The notes below the pieces were generated by a model. That model saw only the letters and a list, made by a program, of their open reading frames with translations, was not told the origin of the DNA and searched no databases. 33,340 nucleotides of DNA from a virus. Both the position numbers and the translations under genes were made by a program. Positions 15,918 through 22,948 of this stretch are shown here, one piece after another. The stretch spans positions 1-33,340 of IMG/VR virus record IMGVR_UViG_3300036985_002839; one strand, given 5' to 3'. The first letter of the stretch is position 1; each line of letters starts with the position of its first letter.

Positions 15918-17837
15918 ATGCGTTTTATAGAACTTGAATTACAGAATTTTTTGAGTTTTGGTAATCCAGCCCAGATAATTTCTCTATCTAACCAAGGTTT
16001 GGTGGGTATTACTGGGGAGTACAAAGGAACTAATAACGCAAGTTCCAATGGGGTAGGAAAGTCTACGATTTACGAAGCTATAGTGTGGTGTTTATACGGA
16101 AAAACACTACGTGGATATGATGGTGACGACGTTGTTAATCGGCACGTTGGTAAGGAATGCTACGTCTCGATCAAAATAGAAGACGAAGGGAAAACGTATA
16201 CTATAAAGCGTACACGTAAGTGTAAGTCAAAACGTCCGAACGATTTGGTGCTAGTGGTGGATGGTGTGGTGTCAAGCCAAGGAATTAACGCAGATACACA
16301 AGAGTTGGTTAATTCCGTTGTGGGTATGTCGTTTGACACATTTATACAATCTGTTTTGTTGTCGCACGGTACTAAACCTTTCGCAGCAATGAATGACAAA
16401 GATCAGAAGGAAGTATTAGAGGATATTTGTCAATATCGTGTTATTGCGAAAGCTAGAGATAAGTGTGCTAAACGGATTAGTGAAAGAAATCAACTTCTTA
16501 CACAAGTTCAAACTAGAATCAAAAGTTTACAAGATCAGTTAGTTGGTGCTAAGTTACAACACTCAAAATATACGGTCGAACGAGATCAACACAATGAGTT
16601 ACTAAAGAAGAATTTGTTTGACCTTAAGTTGAAGAAAATGGATACAGAGTGTTCTCTAGAGTTTGATGATGGTGAGTCTCTTACGCTAGATCAATACTAT
16701 TTAGCGCTAACTGTAGTGAAAAGTAACTTAAACGGTATTGAATCTGAGTATGCAACTATTCTAGATGAAGAACGGACATGTAGACAAAAATACAGTAATT
16801 TAAAAGTTACGATAGCAACTGAAGAAGGAGAATTGTCTAGTCGACTAAAAAGGTTGAATGCAGACTTAGTTGCAGTCTCAGGTATGTCAGGAAAACAGTG
16901 TCCTACTTGTCGTCAGGTATTGGATAAGAATAAAGCAGATGAGTGTATAGTGCTGTGGGATAAAGAGAAAAAAGACCTAGATTGCAAGTATGATTTGTTG
17001 CAGAAGAAAAAAGTTGAATATAATGCGTTAGAAAGAAATGATTTACAGGAGTTAGTGATACGTCGTGATGGGCTCAATAATCGTAAAAAGCTTCTATCTG
17101 ACGCGTTAAGAAATTATGAATTATTGGCGTTGAAGAGAGAGACGTTGCTGCGGGGTATGATTCTTGTTGAAAAGCGTGTGGAAGGTATTAACAGCGAAAT
17201 TGTTTCCGTATTAAACACTAAAAATCCCTACATACAGTTGGTAGCTGATTTAGAGAAGTCCGTAGAAGAGTGTGACAGTAAACTGACTCTAGATAAGGAT
17301 AAAGAGACAGTTTTACTTATTGAGTTAAAACACTTGAATTATTGGTTGCAGGGTTTTGGGAATGGTGGGTTAAAGAGTTTCTTGCTTGATAGTATCATAC
17401 CGTTCTTAAATGAACGTGCACAGTATTACGCTGACATCCTGTATGGAGGGGATTTACGGGTTAAGTTCGCTACTCAGACTCAGTTAGAATCAGGAGAATG
17501 GAGAGAAAAATTTCAGGTTTTGGTGGATAATGTATATGGAGCGGATACCTATAAAGGAAACAGCGAGGGTGAAAAGAGCAGAATCAACATTGCGGTGGGT
17601 TGGGCGTTAGGGGATTTGGCCGCTACTCGTGCTAAAAAACCGATACGTTTCAAAGGGTTAGACGAACCATTCGAGAGTTTAGACGAAACAGGAGAAGATG
17701 CTGTGGTGAGACTATTACACACCGTATTATCTCAATATGAGACGATTTTTTGCACAACACACAGTACACACTTGAAAAACCAGTTTCCAAAGGATATAGT
17801 GGTTGTGAAAGAAAACGGTAAGGCTAAGATTAAATAA
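15918..17837 (+). CDS. sbcC: SbcC/Rad50-like ATPase subunit (T4 gp46-like)
   Basis: A 639-residue SMC-like ATPase. Walker A is SSNGVGKST near residue 45. Long coiled coils run about 170-320 and 335-480 on either side of the zinc hook KQCPTCRQ (C328 and C331). The ABC signature is NSEGEKSRINIAVG near 550 and Walker B FKGLDEPFESLDETGED near 580. It powers the adjacent SbcD nuclease. The coiled coil is shorter than in bacterial SbcC, as is usual for phage gp46 proteins. The gene starts 6 bases after sbcD; GAAGGTG serves as Shine-Dalgarno. Confidence 0.93.
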   Translation: MRFIELELQNFLSFGNPAQIISLSNQGLVGITGEYKGTNNASSNGVGKSTIYEAIVWCLYGKTLRGYDGDDVVNRHVGKECYVSIKIEDEGKTYTIKRTRKCKSKRPNDLVLVVDGVVSSQGINADTQELVNSVVGMSFDTFIQSVLLSHGTKPFAAMNDKDQKEVLEDICQYRVIAKARDKCAKRISERNQLLTQVQTRIKSLQDQLVGAKLQHSKYTVERDQHNELLKKNLFDLKLKKMDTECSLEFDDGESLTLDQYYLALTVVKSNLNGIESEYATILDEERTCRQKYSNLKVTIATEEGELSSRLKRLNADLVAVSGMSGKQCPTCRQVLDKNKADECIVLWDKEKKDLDCKYDLLQKKKVEYNALERNDLQELVIRRDGLNNRKKLLSDALRNYELLALKRETLLRGMILVEKRVEGINSEIVSVLNTKNPYIQLVADLEKSVEECDSKLTLDKDKETVLLIELKHLNYWLQGFGNGGLKSFLLDSIIPFLNERAQYYADILYGGDLRVKFATQTQLESGEWREKFQVLVDNVYGADTYKGNSEGEKSRINIAVGWALGDLAATRAKKPIRFKGLDEPFESLDETGEDAVVRLLHTVLSQYETIFCTTHSTHLKNQFPKDIVVVKENGKAKIK

Positions 17838-17846
17838 GGAGACCCT

Positions 17847-18317
17847 ATGACTGAGGACCTGAAGACTGAGACCCAACCTACTGAAGTTATTAAAGACCGA
17901 ATTGACCCCTTGAAAGCGATAGCTGACGATAAAAGCCCAGAGGACATCCTTAAGGATTCCAATGAAGTTAACAAGAATCGTTGGCTAGCAATATTCATTC
18001 AGCTTACAAGGTCAGAACGCTTTGTGAAGTTTATTGAGGCTAACTATAAAATTCTAGACCGTGTAGACGAGGAGAAGAAGACCATAGATACGATGGTATA
18101 TGAGAATCCCAAGGCTGTAGGGCCTCCTTTGGAGCTTGTGCAGACGGCTAAGATCTTTACACTTCTGAAGATGTATAGTACCCGTCACCCACAAAAAGTT
18201 CTTAAAGAGATTTTAAATGTTCTGGATCAAAACAACGACGGGAATTCGGTTATTTCATCGGCTACAAGCCAAGATATAGATAAAGCAGTCGAAGAGAGTA
18301 TGCTGAAGTTAAGCTAA
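17847..18317 (+). CDS. Hypothetical protein
   Basis: A 156-residue protein with a good Shine-Dalgarno (AAGGAG). The first 45 residues are acidic and probably disordered; residues 45-130 form a helical core (LAIFIQLTRSERFVKFIEAN, VQTAKIFTLLKMY); the tail is Asp/Ser-rich. There is no catalytic motif and no membrane segment. Not recognised. It lies between sbcC and a membrane-anchored protein. Confidence 0.65.
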   Translation: MTEDLKTETQPTEVIKDRIDPLKAIADDKSPEDILKDSNEVNKNRWLAIFIQLTRSERFVKFIEANYKILDRVDEEKKTIDTMVYENPKAVGPPLELVQTAKIFTLLKMYSTRHPQKVLKEILNVLDQNNDGNSVISSATSQDIDKAVEESMLKLS

Positions 18318-18319
18318 AA

Positions 18320-19117
18320 ATGACTCCAAAAAAAGTATTATTGTATACAGTTCCAACTGTATTCATTGTAATTGTTACTGCTGCTTTGACATTATACATC
18401 AATAACAGCAAATATGAAAAACAAATTATGTTGCTTCGCAATGAGCTTGCTCAAAGAGATGCAACTATAGAGATCAAAGAAGGTCTGTACCGAAAGCTTA
18501 GCGAACAATCGAAAGACATCCTAGGTGACCTGAAAGCAAAAGACTCTCAACTAGCACAATTAAGCGACGAACTTAAAAAAGAAAAGGTCAAGGTACTTTC
18601 AGTAAGTACCACAGCGGCTATACTAAAGCGAGCCTTGTCATCCGTGGAGAACTCTACCCAAACTGTAGTTACGGATAATACCAGTGTTAAACGTCTTCGT
18701 GTTGACTTTAGTCATGCGTTAGGTATGTTTCGAGTTAGCGGTTATTCACTGACAGATCCACCGTTTTCATCAGTGGTTCTTACTCAAGTTAGACCTTTAA
18801 AGTTAACTACAGCTGTAACTCAAGACAAAAGTGGTGTGTGGAAAACCTTTGTTAAGGTGAATGAAGAGGATTTTGTAGTAAATGTTGATTATTCAACCGT
18901 GAATCCAACCTTGTTAGATAGGAAGTGGTATGAAAACATTTCAGTAGACTTTACATTAGGTAAAGGTCCTAGTTTAACTAGTGCTATTGGTGCGTCATAC
19001 GATTTTGGTAGATTTAGTCTAGGTGCTATGATAGGTGTAGACGTTAGCGGATTTGGTTCAGGTAGTGTCAGCCAAGCATATTATAGTACTTTTTCCTGGA
19101 GACCTTTTGGGAAATGA
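18320..19117 (+). CDS. Membrane-anchored coiled-coil protein with beta-rich C-terminus
   Basis: A 265-residue protein. After a basic start (MTPKKVLLY) comes one membrane segment (residues about 8-28, VPTVFIVIVTAALTLYI). A coiled coil follows (about 30-105, with LRNELAQRDATIEIKEGLYR). Residues 120-265 are beta-rich with Gly/Ser alternation near the end (SAIGASYDFGRFSLGAMIGV). The topology resembles an anchored stalk with a beta domain outside the membrane, somewhat like an inner-membrane spanin, but it is longer than usual and not next to lysis genes. Its stop overlaps the RuvC start by four bases. Function unknown. Confidence 0.65.
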   Translation: MTPKKVLLYTVPTVFIVIVTAALTLYINNSKYEKQIMLLRNELAQRDATIEIKEGLYRKLSEQSKDILGDLKAKDSQLAQLSDELKKEKVKVLSVSTTAAILKRALSSVENSTQTVVTDNTSVKRLRVDFSHALGMFRVSGYSLTDPPFSSVVLTQVRPLKLTTAVTQDKSGVWKTFVKVNEEDFVVNVDYSTVNPTLLDRKWYENISVDFTLGKGPSLTSAIGASYDFGRFSLGAMIGVDVSGFGSGSVSQAYYSTFSWRPFGK

Positions 19118-19626
19118 TTCTCTCTATAGATCCTGGAACTACTGAATCTGCGTGGATGCTATTCGATGATGTGGATACAAAGAAGCCTGTATTGTTTGCT
19201 AAGGAAGCAAACGACTTAGTTCTAGAGAAGATGCGTTTACATGCAAAAGGACTTGGACCTTTTGCTGTATGCGATATAGCTGTGTGCGAAATGATGCAAT
19301 CCTATGGACGTGTAGGAGCTACTACGTTTGAAACGTGTGTATGGATTGGTAGGTTTAAAGAAGCTTGGAATGGTGATTTTAGATACTTGTATCGATACCA
19401 AGTTAAAAAGCATTTATGTCCAAAACAAAAAGCTAATGATGCCACAGTTCGTAAAGCACTTATAGATAGATTTGGTCAGCCAGGCACTAAGAAAAAACCA
19501 GGTCCTACGCACGGCATTACAGCTGATGTTTGGAGTGCTTTCGCTATTGCTGTTACATTTGTAGAACACAAGGAGCCGGATGTCAAACCGAAAAAACGTA
19601 CCCGAACCAAAAATTCCAGTTTGTGA
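19114..19626 (+). CDS. RuvC-like Holliday junction resolvase
   Basis: A 170-residue RNase H-fold nuclease. Catalytic acids fit RuvC: D6 in LSIDPGTTESAW, E59 in VCEMMQSYG, and H133/D138 in THGITADVWSAFAIA. KANDATVRKALIDRFG matches the conserved helix before the last motif. The basic tail (KPKKRTRTKN) is suitable for DNA binding. In the family this enzyme cuts four-way junctions, needed to debranch recombining phage DNA before packaging. It overlaps the preceding gene by 4 bases. A 34-codon gene starts inside its 3' end in another frame. Confidence 0.85.
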   Translation: MILSIDPGTTESAWMLFDDVDTKKPVLFAKEANDLVLEKMRLHAKGLGPFAVCDIAVCEMMQSYGRVGATTFETCVWIGRFKEAWNGDFRYLYRYQVKKHLCPKQKANDATVRKALIDRFGQPGTKKKPGPTHGITADVWSAFAIAVTFVEHKEPDVKPKKRTRTKNSSL

Positions 19627-19684
19627 AACCTGTAAAAAACCGATGACATTGTGTAAGTGTACGGATAACATTTTGAAAAAGTAG
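19580..19684 (+). CDS. Tiny zinc-binding protein overlapping ruvC
   Basis: A 34-residue ORF: MSNRKNVPEPKIPVCETC followed by KKPMTLCKCTDNILKK. Four Cys in a CxxC...CxC arrangement suit a zinc knuckle. AAGGAG ends four bases before the ATG, a real ribosome site lying inside the RuvC-like gene. Its stop is seven bases before the next gene. It fills an otherwise empty gap, which supports it being real. Function unknown. Confidence 0.55.
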   Translation: MSNRKNVPEPKIPVCETCKKPMTLCKCTDNILKK

Positions 19685-19690
19685 GTAACT

Positions 19691-20398
19691 ATGTCTTTTA
19701 TTGAGAAAGTAACATTTTCGAATACAGAAGTCTTTGGATTTAATGCCGCACTACGTGGTATGCGTAATCCTATGAATTCATGGGATAAAGGAGACTCAGT
19801 ATATCGTAGTGATTCAGTGCCTTCTATTGGACCTAATGATTGTAAGTTAGCCTTAAGTCTTATTAAAGCAGGAACAGAACATCGAAAATTTATTAGGTCT
19901 ATCATTATATGGACGGATATAGAAGCGCCACGTTATGTATGGCAAGAATTGGACACCTATAAGGTGGCTACAGTGCGTAATTCATGTTCTACCATGCATA
20001 AATTGGGTAGTAGGGATCTAGTTTGCGAAGATTTTTCGTGTGGTGTGGTTATGCCCGCAGTGTTAACTGAGTTGAATTTGCTAGCGGGTGATTATCGTCA
20101 TTTAAAGTCTATTAAAGCAGATTCTAATAAAATTGACTGTGTACAAAGACAAATGAAGCAACTTTTGCCTGAAGGTTTTTTGCAAAAAGCTACGTATACT
20201 ATGAATTATGAGACTGCGTTAACTATGTTTAAACAGAGACGAAATCATAGACTTCCTGAATGGAAGTTTTTTACGGAATATTGTCATAAGGATCCTGTCA
20301 TAGGTATAAAAGACGAAGATACGTCAATTACCAATTGGATTTTTAGCCTTCCGTACATGAAGCTAATTATTGAGTCATTGGAGAAGAATGAACAGTGA
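19691..20398 (+). CDS. ThyX-like protein (degenerate flavin-dependent thymidylate synthase)
   Basis: A 235-residue protein. The area GTEHRKFIRSIIIWTDIEAP then RYVWQELDTYK resembles the ThyX fold, and YTMNYETALTMFKQRRNHRLPEW recalls its substrate-binding end. The full ThyX signature RHRxxSxNExSxRY is not present: only scattered Arg and His positions match. It could be a catalytically altered paralog acting on another nucleotide or as a structural relative. The dNMP kinase further on would fit nucleotide metabolism. ATG has a GTAGGTAA ribosome site. Its end overlaps the RNase H start (GTGA). Confidence 0.45.
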   Translation: MSFIEKVTFSNTEVFGFNAALRGMRNPMNSWDKGDSVYRSDSVPSIGPNDCKLALSLIKAGTEHRKFIRSIIIWTDIEAPRYVWQELDTYKVATVRNSCSTMHKLGSRDLVCEDFSCGVVMPAVLTELNLLAGDYRHLKSIKADSNKIDCVQRQMKQLLPEGFLQKATYTMNYETALTMFKQRRNHRLPEWKFFTEYCHKDPVIGIKDEDTSITNWIFSLPYMKLIIESLEKNEQ

Positions 20399-20841
20399 AT
20401 ACTGACTTGATAACTGTGTACTGCGACGGGTCAATACGAGGTAAAAATCCTGGAGGTTACGGCTACTCAGGTTGGGTTGTGTTAGATTCTGAAGGACAAA
20501 CCTTATCGGAAGGATCAGAATGTTTAGGGTCAGACGAGAAAATGTCCAACAATGTCGCAGAGTATAAAGCTGTATACTTAGCGTTAAAGTGGTTAATTAA
20601 CCACCACAAAGAGTCAAAGTTATTTATACAAAGTGACAGTCAGTTGGTTATTAATCAACTTACAGGTGTTTGGAGTTGTGCAGAACCACACCTACAAGTA
20701 TTGCGTAACGAAGTGTTATTGTTGTCCAAACAGTTTAAAAGTGTAGTGTTTTCTTGGATTCCTAGAGAACAAAACAAACTAGCTGATTTTTTATCTAAAC
20801 GTCTTCAACATCGTAGAAAACCTAATAATGCAAATACCTAG
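20395..20841 (+). CDS. rnhA: Ribonuclease HI
   Basis: A 148-residue RNase H1-type protein from GTG 20395. The four catalytic acids are D11 in YCDGSIRG, E56 in NNVAEYKAV, D81 in IQSDSQLV and D131 in REQNKLAD. The enzyme removes RNA from RNA-DNA hybrids, e.g. lagging-strand primers. Here the separate PolA lacks a 5' nuclease, so this enzyme may supply primer removal. It overlaps its neighbours on both sides (4 bases upstream, 14 bases downstream). Confidence 0.93.
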   Translation: MNTDLITVYCDGSIRGKNPGGYGYSGWVVLDSEGQTLSEGSECLGSDEKMSNNVAEYKAVYLALKWLINHHKESKLFIQSDSQLVINQLTGVWSCAEPHLQVLRNEVLLLSKQFKSVVFSWIPREQNKLADFLSKRLQHRRKPNNANT

Positions 20842-21367
20842 AATTGAACCAGTACGACTGAGAGCCATAAATAGGCATATTACAGGAGAGCAGTGGATTG
20901 ATTATCAATCCCAGAAAGATAACAATACCTGTATTGTTAATCTGTACGAACTTAATCACATACTACCAACGGAGGGATTAGACAAAGCTAGGTCGTTTGT
21001 TAGCAATCTGCTAACAACAATACCTGTTGGTGGTCGACTGGTGTGCTTGGCTAGAGTGGCTGACTCAGGTAAGGAACTTGCGGAGTGGCTATTACACACA
21101 GGTACAGATCCAGAATGGACTAATCTAACCAACAATGAAGTGTTGTACCTAAAGCCAACATCGGTAGTTTTGTTGTCTAGCTTTGAGCATTTTAGTTATA
21201 GTGATACCTCTCGTGATTTTGATCATTTTATAGACTATATTAGAACTGTTAGAAAATCATCTAAAGATATTAATGCTAAATTTGAAGGTACACCAAAAAC
21301 TAACTTTACTACATCTATTTTGGACGTGGGTTTAATCTGGGAAAAAGCTAATGACGAAGAACGCTAA
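20828..21367 (+). CDS. Hypothetical protein
   Basis: A 179-residue alpha/beta protein not recognised. It overlaps rnhA by 14 bases and the ParB-domain gene by 17. The middle has a LLTTIPVGGRLVCLARVADS strand-turn-helix and a NNEVLYLKPTSVVLLSSFEH pattern like a Rossmann-type edge, loosely recalling methyltransferase C-terminal strands, but no cofactor motif is visible. Position next to a ParB-domain gene could mean a shared DNA-related task. That is only context. Confidence 0.6.
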   Translation: MQIPRIEPVRLRAINRHITGEQWIDYQSQKDNNTCIVNLYELNHILPTEGLDKARSFVSNLLTTIPVGGRLVCLARVADSGKELAEWLLHTGTDPEWTNLTNNEVLYLKPTSVVLLSSFEHFSYSDTSRDFDHFIDYIRTVRKSSKDINAKFEGTPKTNFTTSILDVGLIWEKANDEER

Positions 21368-22214
21368 AGTAATTACACAGTCTATTTCAATTTCTGACTT
21401 GTTTGAGTTTCCTGGGAATCCGAACGAAGAGTCCGCTATCTCGTTCAACAATTTAATAACGGAAATTGATACAGATGGTTTTGACCAACCTTTACTTGTT
21501 GTGTCAAGAGAGAATATCGAACCAGGTCAATCAGGATACACCGTCGTGTCCGGTAATCATAGACTGAAAGCGTTAAAGAACCTAGATTATAAGAAGGTAG
21601 ATTGTGTTGTAAAGGAGTGGGATGCTGAAACAGCAAAGATTAAGGTTGTTCGGAGAAATCTCCTCTCAGGTGAATTGAACTCTAAGAAGTTTTCAAGTTT
21701 GGTTGATAGCTTGGACGGTTATACTAATGATCAATTGGCAGATGCCATGGGTTTTGAATCCATGGATGAGTTTAACAAAATTTATCAACGTGAGGTAGAG
21801 CAAGAAATACAGAGCGGTAGTGAGTGTGCGTCAAGTGCCGATGATAGTACGAATTTTATAGACGGGTTATCGGATCTGTTGCATAATCTATACAAAGAAT
21901 ACGGAGAGACAGTACCGTATAGCTTTATGTATTTTCTGTTTGGTAAGAAAATTCACCTTGCACTGCACACAAACACTAAACTTAAAAAATTGCTAGAAAC
22001 AATTACGCTGAAATGTGTAGAGAATAGATGGGACATCAATACCGTTATGACTGGGTTACTAAGTATTGGAATTTCTTCAACTAATTTAGAAAGTAACGAA
22101 CCTAAAATTGATGATATTGAGAAGTTAGCACACGAGTGTGACGATGAAGAGTACGAATTGTCTGCTGTGACTAAAACAGTAGATGTAGTTGTTACTGATG
22201 ACACTGAATCTTAA
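21351..22214 (+). CDS. ParB/Srx-domain protein
   Basis: A 287-residue protein. Residues 8-110 resemble a ParB N-terminal (ParB/Srx-type, nucleotide-binding) domain: ISISDLFEFPGNPNEES, then FDQPLLVVS and the signature VVSGNHRLKALK. A helical part follows with DGYTNDQLADAMGF as a possible helix-turn-helix, like the ParB KorB-type region. The C-terminal 130 residues are helical and acidic. In phages such proteins regulate transcription or act on DNA near terminase genes; here it lies two genes before TerL. Specific function is inference. Confidence 0.75.
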   Translation: MTKNAKVITQSISISDLFEFPGNPNEESAISFNNLITEIDTDGFDQPLLVVSRENIEPGQSGYTVVSGNHRLKALKNLDYKKVDCVVKEWDAETAKIKVVRRNLLSGELNSKKFSSLVDSLDGYTNDQLADAMGFESMDEFNKIYQREVEQEIQSGSECASSADDSTNFIDGLSDLLHNLYKEYGETVPYSFMYFLFGKKIHLALHTNTKLKKLLETITLKCVENRWDINTVMTGLLSIGISSTNLESNEPKIDDIEKLAHECDDEEYELSAVTKTVDVVVTDDTES

Positions 22215-22223
22215 GGAGATACT

Positions 22224-22931
22224 ATGATTAAGCCTAAGTTGTTTGAATTTAAAGACAGTTGGATTTGGTTTTTGGTGGTGTTTGGATTTACTGCCATTTT
22301 TGGGTACGCTTATTACTACAATAATTTTGTAGTGTCTAATCAGCTACCTTGGCAGGTTTATCTAATTAGTGCTATGGCGTTGGTTAGTGTGTATGCTGTA
22401 TCCATACTGCGTTATATCATTCGTGTAAGTTACTTACAAGAGATTGATAAGTTCAATCTTGGTATAACAGGTACTTCTCCAGAAGGTGTAGAGGTTTCAT
22501 TTACATGTAGTGCTGAACTTAAGGTTATGGGTAATCTTTTAGGACGAGAAAAACTAAAAGATAAGATTTTTAAAACCATTACTGAGTCTGTAGACTTTTG
22601 GTCTGCATGGGGGTCTAGTGTTCATCAAGTTCCGTCTCGTTCAGAGAACGCATGCAAATCAATTATTACCACCTATCTGAAGAACTCTAGACTACTAGTG
22701 GATACTAAACCTTTCAAAGTAGCGCTGTTACCACAAAAGTTTTCTGGTTTGTCTTTTGGTAATTACGTTTGTGTAGCTTGGGATGGTGAAATCGTGGTAA
22801 CAGAAGATCAACTGATGTCCTTAATTAGACATGAAATTGGACACTCATGTCTAACGGCGTTAGATGTTGATCCTGGTTATCTTGGCTCAAGCCACCACGC
22901 TATCTATGACACATACCACTACGGAGCATAA
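22224..22931 (+). CDS. Membrane-bound HExxH metallopeptidase-like protein
   Basis: A 235-residue protein with two membrane segments (about 11-31, WIWFLVVFGFTAIFGYAYYY, and 42-62), then a soluble domain ending in LIRHEIGHSCLTALD (H203, E204, H207). HHAIYDTYHYGA at the end could supply the third zinc ligand. It is a candidate peptidase held at the cytoplasmic membrane. AAGGAG ribosome site. It lies just before the terminase gene. Distinct from the IrrE-like protein at 14363. Target unknown. Confidence 0.65.
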   Translation: MIKPKLFEFKDSWIWFLVVFGFTAIFGYAYYYNNFVVSNQLPWQVYLISAMALVSVYAVSILRYIIRVSYLQEIDKFNLGITGTSPEGVEVSFTCSAELKVMGNLLGREKLKDKIFKTITESVDFWSAWGSSVHQVPSRSENACKSIITTYLKNSRLLVDTKPFKVALLPQKFSGLSFGNYVCVAWDGEIVVTEDQLMSLIRHEIGHSCLTALDVDPGYLGSSHHAIYDTYHYGA

Positions 22932-22948
22932 TTCTAAAAGAGTAGTAC

